This document shows, piece by piece, positions 26,417 to 34,664 of a stretch of DNA of 44,795 bases. The position numbers and the translations under genes were made by a program. Position 1 is the first letter of the stretch. Each line of letters begins with the position of its first letter. A model generated the notes under the pieces. The model ran no database searches. It was not told the DNA's origin and saw nothing but the letters and a program-made list of their open reading frames with translations. The stretch is from Fusobacteriales bacterium (GTDB lineage Bacteria; Fusobacteriota; Fusobacteriia; Fusobacteriales; Fusobacteriaceae), in the NCBI GenBank assembly GCA_020063625.1, contig JAICDD010000011.1, forward strand, positions 1 to 44,795, read 5' to 3'.

Positions 26417-27502
26417 TTAATTAATTATTTCTTCTAATTCTTTTATCTGCTTATTAAAATCAAATTCTTTCGCCTTATCAATAAAAATTTGTTTATCAAA
26501 TTTTTTATAGTTTTCCATCATTTTTAATATTTTATCTGCAATATCATTTACATCTTCTGATTTTGCTAAATATCCATATTTTTCACTTGTTACAATCTCT
26601 GGTATATTACTTACACTAGTAGCTACTACTGGTTTCCCACATGAAAAACTTTCAACTAATACGTATCCAAATCCTTCCCAAAGTGCTGTATGTACTAAAA
26701 AATCTACCTGTTTAAGTATTTCATATACATTTTCCTGAAACCCTAAAAATTTTACATGTTTTTCAATTTCTAAATTTTTAACCTGTTGTTTTAATTCTTC
26801 ATTTAACTCCCCGTTTCCTATTATTAAAACAATAAAATCTAAATTTTTATCTTTTAATAATTTTATAGCAGATAATAGATATTTATGCCCTTTTTGTTTT
26901 GTAAGTCTTCCTACATTTGCAATTATTATTTTATTTTCTGATATATCATACTCTTTTCTTAAATTAAATTTAGATTCTATTTTTAAAATATTATCCAATT
27001 TTATTCCATTATATATTACTTTTATTTTATTTTTGTTTACTATATTCCCATTTTTATTTAATGTTTTTTTCGTCTCAATAGAATTAGCAATAACTATATC
27101 AACTAGATTTTTAAAAATAAATTTATTTAAAAAATTATTTTTTAAAGGAATAGCACTTCCTCTTCTATATATTATTTTTTTTACATTTGCTAGTTTTGAC
27201 GCAATAGAAATTATTTTTAAATCATTTGATTGATTAATTATTACAACTTCAATATTATTTTTTCTTAAAAAAATATATAACATTATAATCTTAAAAATAT
27301 TTAAAAAACTAAGATTTCTTATATTTATTTCAAATAAAGTTATATTAAAATTTAATAATTTTTTTTTCAAATTTCCTTTTGGATTACATATAAAAAATAT
27401 ATTATATTTTTTATTATTAGATAAATAAGTGGCTGTCTCAAAATGCCACTTTTCTCCTCCACCCCACATTTTATTACTATTTACAAAGCATATATTTTTC
27501 AT
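26417..27502 (-). CDS. Glycosyltransferase family 4
   Basis: 361-residue GT-B enzyme. N-terminal NKMWGGGEKW resembles the acceptor-side glycine loop of WaaG-like enzymes; the C-terminal half has NVGRLTKQKGHKYLL (family 4 signature) and the E-x7-E motif in ALWEGFGYVLVESFSCGKPVVA. Retaining transfer of a hexose to the LPS core or an oligosaccharide is the usual role. It overlaps the upstream GT2 gene by one base (start 27502). A 120-base AT-rich gap with no recognisable signal follows before the ligase fusion. Confidence 0.88.
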   Translation of the reverse strand: MKNICFVNSNKMWGGGEKWHFETATYLSNNKKYNIFFICNPKGNLKKKLLNFNITLFEINIRNLSFLNIFKIIMLYIFLRKNNIEVVIINQSNDLKIISIASKLANVKKIIYRRGSAIPLKNNFLNKFIFKNLVDIVIANSIETKKTLNKNGNIVNKNKIKVIYNGIKLDNILKIESKFNLRKEYDISENKIIIANVGRLTKQKGHKYLLSAIKLLKDKNLDFIVLIIGNGELNEELKQQVKNLEIEKHVKFLGFQENVYEILKQVDFLVHTALWEGFGYVLVESFSCGKPVVATSVSNIPEIVTSEKYGYLAKSEDVNDIADKILKMMENYKKFDKQIFIDKAKEFDFNKQIKELEEIIN

Positions 27503-28257
27503 TATTTTTCCTCATTTCTCAACATATAAAGCTTAACTTGTATAACAAAGTTATATATATATGCTAATACTCCTAAAATAAATCCATAAAATCCATCTAA
27601 AAATCCTAATTTAAATATATACATTTTTATAAATTTAAAAATAGGATTAAAAATTATAGATAAAATTGAAGCTTTTTTTCCTTTTTCTTTTCTTTTTAGT
27701 GCTCCTTTACTTGTGTAACTATTAAATTTATTAAAATATTCTTCTAAATCTAAATATGTATAATGATATAATTTTTCTTTAATTTTTCCTATTTTTTCCT
27801 TTGTTATAAATGTTTCATGTATGATAGCATTATCTAATGTCGCTTTTCCTTTTTTAAATAATCTAACTACATAATCATTACTCCATCCACCATATTTTAT
27901 CTCTTTACCAAAACATATACTACATCTATTTAATTTATATACATTATATTCATTTTCTTTATTTGAAATTATTTTCTTTATTTTATCTGCTAATTCTTTA
28001 GATACCACTTCATCAGCATCAATAAGTAGTATCCACTCATTATTACATTTTTCTATTACACTATTTTTTTGTTTCCCAAAACCTTTCCACTCTTCAATAA
28101 ATATTTTAGCATTATATTTTTTAGATATTTCAACAGTTTTATCTGTACTATAACTATCAACTATTATTATTTCGTCTGCAATCTCTTTTATTGCTTCTAA
28201 AGTTTTCTCTATCTTTTTTTCTTCATTAAAAGTAATAATTCCTACAGATAATCCCAT
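27502..28257 (-). CDS. Glycosyltransferase family 2, WaaE/KdtX-like
   Basis: 251-residue GT-A enzyme beginning LSVGIITFNEEKKIEKTLEAI, with IIVDSYSTDKTVEI and LLIDADEVVS (metal-binding DAD). The GFGKQKNSVIEKC segment and C-terminal hydrophobic stretch (about 208-245) match the WaaE/KdtX group that adds glucose to the first core heptose. Start ATG 28257 overlaps the msbA stop by one base, so it is co-translated with the lipid A exporter. Exact acceptor unknown. Confidence 0.86.
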   Translation of the reverse strand: MGLSVGIITFNEEKKIEKTLEAIKEIADEIIIVDSYSTDKTVEISKKYNAKIFIEEWKGFGKQKNSVIEKCNNEWILLIDADEVVSKELADKIKKIISNKENEYNVYKLNRCSICFGKEIKYGGWSNDYVVRLFKKGKATLDNAIIHETFITKEKIGKIKEKLYHYTYLDLEEYFNKFNSYTSKGALKRKEKGKKASILSIIFNPIFKFIKMYIFKLGFLDGFYGFILGVLAYIYNFVIQVKLYMLRNEEK

Positions 28258-29996
28258 TAATTCTCCTTAACTTCTTTAAATTGAGTATCATATAGTTTTT
28301 TAAATATACCATTTTTAGCTAATAATTCATCTTTTTTACCAATTTCTTTAATTTCACCATTTTCCATAACAACTATTTTATCAGCATTTAAAATAGTTGA
28401 TAATCTATGAGCTATTACAAAACTTGTTCTGTTTTCCATAAGTTTATCTAATGCATCTTGTACTATTTTTTCTGACTCTGTATCAAGTGCACTTGTAGCT
28501 TCATCAAGTATAAGTATAGGTGGATTTTCTAAAAGCGCTCTAGCTATTGCTATTCTTTGCTTTTGTCCTCCACTAAGTCTTACACCTTTTTCTCCTATTT
28601 CTGTATCAAATCCATTTGGTAATTCTGTAATAAAGTCATATGCATTTGCCATTTTAGCTGCTCTTATTACATCTTTTTTACTTACATGAGTAGCACTACC
28701 ATATGCTATATTATCATAAATAGTTCCTGAGAATAAAAATGTTTCTTGAGGAACAATTCCTATATTTTTTCTAAGTGATTCTAGTTTTACATCTTTTATA
28801 TTAATATCATCTATTAATATTTCACCTTGTTCTATATCATAAAATCTAGGGAGTAAATTTACAAGAGTTGTTTTTCCACTACCACTTTTTCCAACTAATG
28901 CTACCATCTCACCAGGCTCTACATCTAAATTAATATTTTTTAAAACATATTCTTCTTTCTCATTATATTTAAAATATAATTCTTTTATATTTACTTTTCC
29001 TTTTACTTTTTTCAGCTTTTTAGCATGTTTTTTTTCTTGAATAAACTCATTACTTTCAAGTACTTCAAATACTCTATCAATTGAATGCGCTTTTGTTTGT
29101 ATTCCGCTTATAATATCAGAAGCTCTTTTTAAAGGCTCACTAATAAGTCCTAAGGAAGTTAAAAAAGACATTAATTCTCCTGGAGTCATATCTCCATTTA
29201 TTACTAATAGTCCTCCATAATATGCTATAATTGCTACTCCTAATGTACTTGTAAACTCTACTAAAGGTCTTACTCTTGCATTAACTTTCACATTTTTTAA
29301 TGTTAATCTATAATTTTCATCATTTTTTTCTTTAAATCTATCTATTTCATAACTTTCTGTAGCAAAACTTTTTATTATATTTATTCCATTTAAAATTTCC
29401 TGTAATAAACTGTTAAGTTTTGAAAAACTTTCTTGCATTCCCTTTCCAGTACTTCTAAGTCTTTTACTATATTTTCTTACAATTAAACTACTAGCAGGTA
29501 TAATTATTAAACAAACTATACTTAATTTCCAGTTTAATTTAAATATATTTCCTAATAATATAGCTACTGTTAATACTTGAACAAGTAAATCAAATAAAAG
29601 AGTTATTACATTTTGAACCATTGTAAGATCTGATATAAATCTAGTGATAAGGTCTCCTATTTTAGCTTTTGAGAAAAAGTTATGAGACATATATATTACT
29701 TTTTCATAAAGTTCATCTCTCATATTACGTATCATTTTACCAGATACATAATTTTGAATGTATATTCTATAATAATTAAAAAAACCCTTTGCAAACATAA
29801 TTACAATAATACCTACAACAACAAAAATTAATCTTTCTTTATCTTTATTAATAAGTATATCATCTGTAATATATTCAATTATTTTTACAGGAAGTGCATT
29901 AGTTAGAGAAACTAAAGAAGATAAGATCATTCCAATTATTGACAAAAATATAAAAGGTTTTACATAAGTAATTAATTTTAATACTCTATTTTTCAT
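28257..29996 (-). CDS. msbA: ABC lipid A exporter MsbA-type
   Basis: Half-transporter: six membrane helices (about 10-300) followed by the ATPase domain. Walker A GKSGSGKTT at 369-377, Q-loop in VPQET, signature LSGGQ at 473-477, Walker B ILILDEAT at 493-500 and H-loop H529 are all present. 579 residues equals MsbA length. As the first gene of an LPS cluster it most likely flips lipid A-core; other multidrug half-ABCs share the same motifs, so context carries the specific call. A strong promoter lies 30 bases upstream. Confidence 0.88.
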   Translation of the reverse strand: MKNRVLKLITYVKPFIFLSIIGMILSSLVSLTNALPVKIIEYITDDILINKDKERLIFVVVGIIVIMFAKGFFNYYRIYIQNYVSGKMIRNMRDELYEKVIYMSHNFFSKAKIGDLITRFISDLTMVQNVITLLFDLLVQVLTVAILLGNIFKLNWKLSIVCLIIIPASSLIVRKYSKRLRSTGKGMQESFSKLNSLLQEILNGINIIKSFATESYEIDRFKEKNDENYRLTLKNVKVNARVRPLVEFTSTLGVAIIAYYGGLLVINGDMTPGELMSFLTSLGLISEPLKRASDIISGIQTKAHSIDRVFEVLESNEFIQEKKHAKKLKKVKGKVNIKELYFKYNEKEEYVLKNINLDVEPGEMVALVGKSGSGKTTLVNLLPRFYDIEQGEILIDDINIKDVKLESLRKNIGIVPQETFLFSGTIYDNIAYGSATHVSKKDVIRAAKMANAYDFITELPNGFDTEIGEKGVRLSGGQKQRIAIARALLENPPILILDEATSALDTESEKIVQDALDKLMENRTSFVIAHRLSTILNADKIVVMENGEIKEIGKKDELLAKNGIFKKLYDTQFKEVKEN

Positions 29997-30025
29997 TTTT
30001 CACCTCTGTTTTTAAATTACATATA

Positions 30026-30054
30026 ATTATAACAAAGTTAATATCTTTTTTCAA
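30026..30054 (-). promoter_or_regulatory. Promoter of msbA and the LPS cluster
   Basis: Reading the minus strand: TTGAAA, 17-base spacer, TATAAT preceded by TGT (extended -10). It sits immediately after the tRNA terminator and 30 bases before the msbA ATG. Confidence 0.75.
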
Positions 30055-30056
30055 CA

Positions 30057-30090
30057 AATAAAAAATGCCAAGCAAATACTTGGCATAAAA
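30057..30090 (-). terminator. Terminator after the tRNA genes
   Basis: ATGCCAAG/CTTGGCAT stem with a 6-base loop, followed on the minus strand by TTTTTATTT. It isolates the tRNAs from msbA. Confidence 0.88.
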
Positions 30091-30147
30091 AATTTATCAT
30101 ATAGCCTTAAAAAGGGGGTATAAGTACTATATGGACATTGTTAAGTT

Positions 30148-30224
30148 TGGTGCCGACGAGAGGAGTCGAACCTCCGACACTACGGGTATGAACCGTATGC
30201 TCTAGCCAACTGAGCTACATCGGC
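30148..30224 (-). tRNA. tRNA-Met(CAT), elongator type
   Basis: A full cloverleaf of 77 bases including encoded CCA. The acceptor stem is GCCGATG/CGTCGGC, the D arm GCTC...GAGC, the anticodon stem TACGG/CCGTA with loop TTCATAC (anticodon CAT), and the T arm GGAGG/CCTCT (last pair G-T) with TTCGACT. The first pair is G-C, so it is not an initiator. The anticodon arm TACGGTTCATACCCGT matches elongator tRNA-Met of Bacillus rather than tRNA-Ile2. Confidence 0.95.
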
Positions 30225-30229
30225 AAAAG

Positions 30230-30317
30230 TGGTGCCTGGGGCGGGAATCGAACCCGCACGGACAAAAAGTCCACAGGATTTTAAGTCCTGTGCGTCTACC
30301 TATTCCGCCACCCAGGC
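30230..30317 (-). tRNA. tRNA-Leu(TAA)
   Basis: 88 bases with encoded CCA and a long variable arm (TGGACTTTTTGTCCG), so class II. Acceptor stem GCCTGGG/CCCAGGC, anticodon stem CAGGA/TCCTG with loop CTTAAAA (anticodon TAA), T arm GCGGG/CCCGC. Five bases separate it from tRNA-Met, so both come from one precursor. Confidence 0.96.
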
Positions 30318-30343
30318 GTTTCATTTCTCAAAAGACAAGAGTA

Positions 30344-30372
30344 ATTATATATTAAACCCGATAATATGTCAA
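30344..30372 (-). promoter_or_regulatory. Consensus promoter of the tRNA operon
   Basis: On the minus strand TTGACA, exactly 17 bases, then TATAAT: a perfect sigma-70 consensus, as expected for a stable-RNA gene. It lies 27 bases before the tRNA-Leu 5' end and touches the end of the transglycosylase gene. Confidence 0.9.
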
Positions 30373-30380
30373 TACTTTTT

Positions 30381-31121
30381 TTAAGATTTATATTTATTTT
30401 TCAAATAATTATAATTTTTATATATTTTTTTTAAATATTCAGTCTCAAAATCTCCATATTTTTTTTCAAGTCTTTTAGTTTTAGTCGGCCCTAAATTATA
30501 TGCAATTATAGCTTTTTTTATATCTTTAAAATACATTATTTGCTCCAAAAGATATGTAGTTCCTATCTCTACATTTTTTTCTACATCAAATAACTCTTTC
30601 TTACTCTTTACATCTTCTCCTATTTTTTTTGCTACTGCTTTTGCAGTAGTATACTTTATCTGCATAAGTCCATATGAAGGATCTCCAGATATTATATCAG
30701 GTTTAAAACTACTCTCTGTCATTATAAATGCTACTGGGATCCTCCAATTATATCTGTATTTTTCACTTGTTTCATATATTGTTCTTGCTAGTTTTATTTG
30801 ATCATCTTTATCTATTTTATTATAACTAAGTTCTTTTACAGCATCTAATATATTTTTATACTCTTTTAAGTCCTCTATCTCTTCATCTTTTTCATTTATT
30901 ATTCTATTTTTTTCTTCTATAATTTCCAATTTTTCTATTATTTCATTTTGTAATTTCTCTATATTTTTTCTATGTTTTTCTATCTCTCTATTTCTTTGAG
31001 CAATCTCCGAAATAACTAAAAATACTCCTAATATAATAAGTATAACAAGTATAGTAAATGAAAATCTACTAAATCCTATTTCAAACACTATATTATTTTC
31101 ATTTTTTCTAACAAATTTCAT
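30381..31121 (-). CDS. Membrane-anchored lytic transglycosylase (SLT domain)
   Basis: 246 residues. A single N-terminal membrane anchor (about 22-40) is followed by a charged coiled coil (about 42-96), then a lysozyme-like SLT domain. The catalytic glutamate is E136 in IMTESSFKPDIISGDPSYGLMQIK; the family motifs GLMQ and AYNLGP are intact. It cleaves peptidoglycan glycan strands in the periplasm, probably near division or secretion complexes, but nothing here tells which. The long coiled coil between anchor and enzyme may act as a spacer. The upstream site TGGGGGGATAGG is an atypical ribosome site. Confidence 0.9.
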   Translation of the reverse strand: MKFVRKNENNIVFEIGFSRFSFTILVILIILGVFLVISEIAQRNREIEKHRKNIEKLQNEIIEKLEIIEEKNRIINEKDEEIEDLKEYKNILDAVKELSYNKIDKDDQIKLARTIYETSEKYRYNWRIPVAFIMTESSFKPDIISGDPSYGLMQIKYTTAKAVAKKIGEDVKSKKELFDVEKNVEIGTTYLLEQIMYFKDIKKAIIAYNLGPTKTKRLEKKYGDFETEYLKKIYKNYNYLKNKYKS

Positions 31122-31159
31122 AACCTATCCCCCCACACTTTGTAGTTTTATAAAAAAAG

Positions 31160-31187
31160 TAAAAACCCGGTTATATTCCGGGTTTAA
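31160..31187 (-). terminator. Terminator after the oxygen-defence operon
   Basis: AAACCCGG/CCGGGTTT stem around TTATATT; on the minus strand it is followed by TTTTTACTTTTTTT. It ends transcription after rubredoxin. Confidence 0.88.
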
Positions 31188-31194
31188 AATCTAT

Positions 31195-31353
31195 TTAAGC
31201 TTCTTCAAATTGATCTTTACCTACAGCACAAACTGGGCAAACCCAATCTTCTGGTAATTCTTCAAATGAAGTTCCTGGTTCGATTCCTGCATCAGCATCT
31301 CCAATTTCAGGATCATATACATATCCACAAACTACACAAACGTATTTTTTCAT
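31195..31353 (-). CDS. Rubredoxin
   Basis: A 52-residue iron protein, easy to miss because of its size. It begins [19 protein letters not shown], with the first CxxC (C6, C9), and ends with [17 protein letters not shown] (C39, C42), so all four Fe ligands are present. AGGAGGAG precedes ATG 31353. It donates electrons to rubrerythrin and desulfoferrodoxin, which are encoded just upstream in the same direction. Confidence 0.97.
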   Translation of the reverse strand: MKKYVCVVCGYVYDPEIGDADAGIEPGTSFEELPEDWVCPVCAVGKDQFEEA

Positions 31354-31396
31354 AATTATCTCCTCCTAGTTATTATTATATGTTTATTTATAAAAA

Positions 31397-31972
31397 TTAA
31401 TAATTTTTTTCTTTTATTTCAAAATATGATTTCGGATGTAAACAAGCTGGACATTTTTCAGGTGCAAATTCACCTTCATGTACATACCCACAATTTCTAC
31501 ATTTCCATCTTGTTACTTCTGATTTTTTAAATACTTCATCATTTTCAATATTTGCAGCTAATTTTTTATATCTTTCTTCATGTTCTTTTTCTACTTTTGC
31601 TATCATTCTAAATGCTGTGGCTACATCTTTAAATCCTTCAGCTTCTGCTTCATCTGCAAATGCTGGATATAATTCTGTCCATTCTTCATTTTCTCCTGCT
31701 GCTGCTGCTTTTAAATTTTCAACAGTTGTACCTATTTTTCCTGCTGGATACATAGCTGTTATTTCCACACCTTCACCTGATTCTAAAAATTTAAAAAATC
31801 TTTTAGCATGCTCTTTTTCATTTTCAGCAGTTTCCATAAATATAGCTGCTATTTGTTCATAACCTTCTTTTTTTGCTACACTTGCAAAATAAGTGTATCT
31901 GTTTCTTGCTTGTGATTCACCTGCAAAAGCTTTTAATAAATTTTTTTCTGTTTTAGTTCCTTTTATTGACAT
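31397..31972 (-). CDS. rbr: Rubrerythrin (NADH/rubredoxin peroxidase)
   Basis: Four-helix diiron domain (about 1-145) with duplicated carboxylate motifs ([40 protein letters not shown]), then a rubredoxin-like FeS4 domain at the C-terminus (CRNCGY and CPACLHP). It reduces hydrogen peroxide with electrons from rubredoxin. 191 residues is standard. GGAGG is present but ~11 bases from ATG 31972. It lies between ferritin and rubredoxin. Confidence 0.97.
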   Translation of the reverse strand: MSIKGTKTEKNLLKAFAGESQARNRYTYFASVAKKEGYEQIAAIFMETAENEKEHAKRFFKFLESGEGVEITAMYPAGKIGTTVENLKAAAAGENEEWTELYPAFADEAEAEGFKDVATAFRMIAKVEKEHEERYKKLAANIENDEVFKKSEVTRWKCRNCGYVHEGEFAPEKCPACLHPKSYFEIKEKNY

Positions 31973-31996
31973 ATTTACCTGTCCCTCCTTGTTTTT

Positions 31997-32524
31997 TTAG
32001 TTATTTGTATTTAAAGAAGGATTTAATGATACTTGGGCTATTCTTTGTCCTAATTCTCTATCAAGCATAAATAACCCAGTTCCTTCTCCTTTTATTAATT
32101 TTAATTGATTTAAAATTTTAAGCATATTTGCTTCTTCTTCAACTTGCTCACTTATAAACCACTGTAACATATTCATTGTAGCATAATCTTTTTCTTGTTG
32201 TGCCAAATAAAGAACTTCATTTATACTTTCTGTAATAAAGCATTCATGTTTATATATATCTTCAAATACTTCAATTACACTATTCCATTCTTTTTCTACA
32301 GCATTTATTGTTTTTAATTTTACTTTGCCACCTACTTCATTTATATAATTATAAATTCTCATAGCATGTGACATCTCTTCTTCCCATTGAACTCGCATAA
32401 AATTTGCAAATCCTGGTAAATCGTGAGATTCAAAATAAGATGACATACCTAAATATAAATAAGCAGAATAAAATTCTTTATTAAGTTGTTCATTTAAAGC
32501 ATTTAATACTTTTTCTTTTAACAT
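31997..32524 (-). CDS. ftnA: Ferritin (bacterial non-haem)
   Basis: 175-residue four-helix ferritin storing iron as ferric mineral. Ferroxidase-site residues appear in NKEFYSAYLYL (first glutamate), WEEEMSHA (E and H) and the WFISEQVEEEANM helix. The ending LNPSLNTNN is unstructured. Keeping free iron low limits Fenton chemistry, which fits the neighbours. The purine-rich AGGGGG precedes ATG 32524. Confidence 0.95.
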   Translation of the reverse strand: MLKEKVLNALNEQLNKEFYSAYLYLGMSSYFESHDLPGFANFMRVQWEEEMSHAMRIYNYINEVGGKVKLKTINAVEKEWNSVIEVFEDIYKHECFITESINEVLYLAQQEKDYATMNMLQWFISEQVEEEANMLKILNQLKLIKGEGTGLFMLDRELGQRIAQVSLNPSLNTNN

Positions 32525-32551
32525 TAACTGCCCCCTAATATTAATTAATAA

Positions 32552-32938
32552 TTATTTTGAACCTTTCCATAAACCATGAAGATTACAATATTCTCTTGCA
32601 TATACATCATTAGCTTTTTCTACTACGAATTTCGCTTCAGGCTTATCATTTGGAGTTAAGTTTTGTCTATAAACTTTTCCATCTACAACAAGCTCAATAA
32701 GTGTTATATAATGTTCTTCCGTCATTGGATGTGGTGTATTTTCACCTACTCTTACTACATAGCCATCTTCTACTTCTTCAATAAATGGTACATGTTTTTC
32801 AGTAGTTGAATCAGCAGTTTTTTCTTCTAAAAGTTCCATTTCTTGTCCACAACAAACAAGGTCTCCTGCACCTGCTTTTACTACTTCTACTATATTACCA
32901 CAAATATTACATTTGTAAATACCTAATAATTTTGCCAT
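32552..32938 (-). CDS. dfx: Desulfoferrodoxin (class I superoxide reductase)
   Basis: 128 residues, two domains. Residues 1-37 form the desulforedoxin-like Fe(Cys)4 centre (YKCNICG and CCGQEM). The rest is the neelaredoxin-like SOR domain, with E47-K48-H49 (EKHVP), further histidines in HPMTEEHYI, and the Fe-binding C/H pair in [10 protein letters not shown]. It reduces superoxide to peroxide without releasing O2, using rubredoxin. AGGAGG precedes ATG 32938. It follows perR. Confidence 0.97.
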   Translation of the reverse strand: MAKLLGIYKCNICGNIVEVVKAGAGDLVCCGQEMELLEEKTADSTTEKHVPFIEEVEDGYVVRVGENTPHPMTEEHYITLIELVVDGKVYRQNLTPNDKPEAKFVVEKANDVYAREYCNLHGLWKGSK

Positions 32939-33008
32939 TCTTTCTTACCTCCTAAATAAAATTTCTATTTTCTATATACCATAAAAAAGTTTTTTTCCTT
33001 TAAAAAAA

Positions 33009-33031
33009 GATAAAAAATTTTATTTTTTATC
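33009..33031 (-). terminator. AT-only hairpin at the end of perR
   Basis: GATAAAAAAT-AAA-ATTTTTTATC followed on the minus strand by TTTTTTT. It overlaps the perR stop. Lacking G/C pairs it is weak and may only reduce read-through from perR into dfx. Confidence 0.4.
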
Positions 33032-33445
33032 TTTTTCTAAACATTCATCACAGATTCCTTTAAAATATATATGGTGTTCATTTACTTGATATCCATTTAA
33101 TTCTAAAATATCTGCTTTTTCTGGAGAAATTTCAATATCTTTTATTTCACCACAATTTTCACATTTAAAATGTGCATGTAAATTAACATCTGCATCATAT
33201 CTAGTTTCATTTTCTTCTATTACTATCATTATAACTATCTTTTTCTCAATAAATAGATTTAAAGTATTATATACTGTAGTTTTTGATAATGTTGGTATCT
33301 CCTCAATAATAGCTTTATATATCATATCTACTGTTGGATGAATTTTGTTTTTTACTAAATATTCAAAAATCTTAATTCTTTGATATGATGGCTTTATTCC
33401 GTGGCTTTTTAAATATTCTCCAATATTTTCAATTACTATTCCCAT
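33020..33445 (-). CDS. perR: Peroxide-responsive repressor PerR (Fur family)
   Basis: 141 residues: winged helix (about 1-80; SKTTVYNTLNLF recognition helix) and dimer/metal domain. The five regulatory metal ligands of Bacillus PerR (H37, D85, H91, H93, D104) all have counterparts one residue earlier: H36, D84, H90, H92 and D103. An aspartate at the last site separates PerR from Fur (glutamate). The structural zinc cysteines C95/C98 and C132/C135 are present. Oxidation of the histidines by peroxide would relieve repression of the downstream dfx-ftnA-rbr-rubredoxin genes. Confidence 0.93.
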   Translation of the reverse strand: MGIVIENIGEYLKSHGIKPSYQRIKIFEYLVKNKIHPTVDMIYKAIIEEIPTLSKTTVYNTLNLFIEKKIVIMIVIEENETRYDADVNLHAHFKCENCGEIKDIEISPEKADILELNGYQVNEHHIYFKGICDECLEKDKK

Positions 33446-33472
33446 GATTACCGCCTCTCTATTATTTTAATT

Positions 33473-33487
33473 TTGTAATCATTTCAA
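33473..33487 (-). promoter_or_regulatory. PerR-like operator
   Basis: The minus strand reads TTGAAATGATTACAA: 7-1-7 symmetry with 6 of 7 arm positions paired, and 11 of 14 matches to the Bacillus PerR box TTATAATNATTATAA. It begins 5 bases after the perR -10 hexamer, at the start-site region, so binding would block transcription and give autorepression. Confidence 0.6.
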
Positions 33488-33492
33488 TTATG

Positions 33493-33521
33493 ATAATACT
33501 ATAAAAAATTTACTTTGTCAA
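33493..33521 (-). promoter_or_regulatory. Promoter of perR and the oxygen-defence genes
   Basis: On the minus strand TTGACA, 17 bases, TATTAT, ending about 48 bases before the perR ATG. It lies directly after the histidine kinase stop codon. Confidence 0.8.
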
Positions 33522-33525
33522 GATT

Positions 33526-34635
33526 TTATTTAGGAAGTCTTATATAAAAAGTGGTTCCTCTATCTACAATAGACTCAAATCTTATTTTTCCATTATGCGC
33601 ATCTATTATTTTTTTTACACTTGCTAGTCCAAATCCTGTTCCTTTACTTTTTCCAAAAGTTGCTCCTAATGTAAATAACTCATCTTTTATTTCTTCTGGT
33701 ATTCCTTTTCCTGTATCAGATATTATAATCTTTACTGTTTTATCATATTCTACAACTTTTATTTTTATTTCTCCTTCACCATGTGGAAGGGCTTCTTCTG
33801 CATTTTTTAAAATATTCCAAAACACATTATGTAATTTATCTCTATCACCATATAAATATATGTTTTCATCTATTTCCATCTTTACTAAATGTTCTATATT
33901 TAATATATTTATTACATCTAAAAATAATTCTTTTATATTTACATATGTTTTATCTAATATAAGATCATTAATGCCTGCTGCTATATTTAATATATCTTCT
34001 AGCATTGTTTTTAGTCTATCTATTCCTTGTTCCATTTTTTCATAAAATATTTCTTTTTTCTCTTCTGAATCAGTCATTTTTAAAAGTTCTAAATATCCTG
34101 CAAGTCCTGTAAGTGGGTTTTTTAAATCATGTACTATTGTTGATACTGATTCTCCTATTACAGAGAATTTATGCATATCTTTTATATGCTGTTCTTCGTA
34201 TTTTTTTATGTTTTGTACATCTCTAACTGTCACTATAACATAATCATCATTTTCAAATTTAAATGGAAGGGCATTTAATAAAATTTTTATTTTTTTTGTT
34301 TTATTAGTTAAAAATATATTTAGATATCCTTGTCTATTATAAATAGCTTTTTTAGTTTCTTTTACTTCTTTTACTATATTTCTAATAAAGCAATCTCTAA
34401 TTAAAGGATTATCATCTTCTATTTCTACATCTAATTTACATTCAGCTTCTTTTCCTGATTCATCTGAAAAAACTATTTCTTTATTTTGTTTTAAAAAAAT
34501 TTGTACTTTTGCATTTACTTTTGTAAGTCTTCCTTTATTATCAAAAATAAATATCATTTCAGGTAAAGAATCTAATATTGCTCTAAAAATGGGTGCTTTT
34601 TCAAACTCTTTTTCTAGTTCTGTAACAATACTCAT
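33526..34635 (-). CDS. Soluble PAS-domain histidine kinase
   Basis: 369 residues with no membrane segment. An N-terminal PAS domain (about 15-140; FRAILDSLPEMIFIFDNKGRLTKVN) precedes the HisKA dimerisation helix with phospho-acceptor H169 (STIVHDLKNPLTGLAGYLELL). The HATPase domain follows, with the N box (NVFWNILKNAEEAL), G1 DTGKGIP and G2 GTGFGLA. All catalytic motifs are intact, so it should be active. No response regulator is adjacent (an orphan here). It follows the kinase-like gene by 29 bases with GGAGGGG before ATG 34635, so the two form an operon. The PAS segment contains several cysteines, but I see no haem motif. Confidence 0.92.
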   Translation of the reverse strand: MSIVTELEKEFEKAPIFRAILDSLPEMIFIFDNKGRLTKVNAKVQIFLKQNKEIVFSDESGKEAECKLDVEIEDDNPLIRDCFIRNIVKEVKETKKAIYNRQGYLNIFLTNKTKKIKILLNALPFKFENDDYVIVTVRDVQNIKKYEEQHIKDMHKFSVIGESVSTIVHDLKNPLTGLAGYLELLKMTDSEEKKEIFYEKMEQGIDRLKTMLEDILNIAAGINDLILDKTYVNIKELFLDVINILNIEHLVKMEIDENIYLYGDRDKLHNVFWNILKNAEEALPHGEGEIKIKVVEYDKTVKIIISDTGKGIPEEIKDELFTLGATFGKSKGTGFGLASVKKIIDAHNGKIRFESIVDRGTTFYIRLPK

Positions 34636-34664
34636 TTTAACCCCTCCAATTTTGCTACTAACTT

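Noticed and set aside
28257-29996. Multidrug ABC exporter instead of MsbA
   Set aside because: Motifs alone cannot separate the two, but position as first gene of an LPS cluster, overlapping a WaaE-like gene, favours the lipid A exporter.
30148-30224. Initiator tRNA-fMet or tRNA-Ile2 for the CAT anticodon
   Set aside because: The first acceptor pair is G-C (no initiator mismatch), and the anticodon stem-loop matches elongator Met of Bacillus rather than Ile2.
33551-34045. 164-residue plus-strand frame opposite the histidine kinase
   Set aside because: Serine/isoleucine/phenylalanine-rich shadow of a well-supported minus-strand gene. AT-rich codon bias produces such antisense frames here (also 39008-39604 and 39922-40428).
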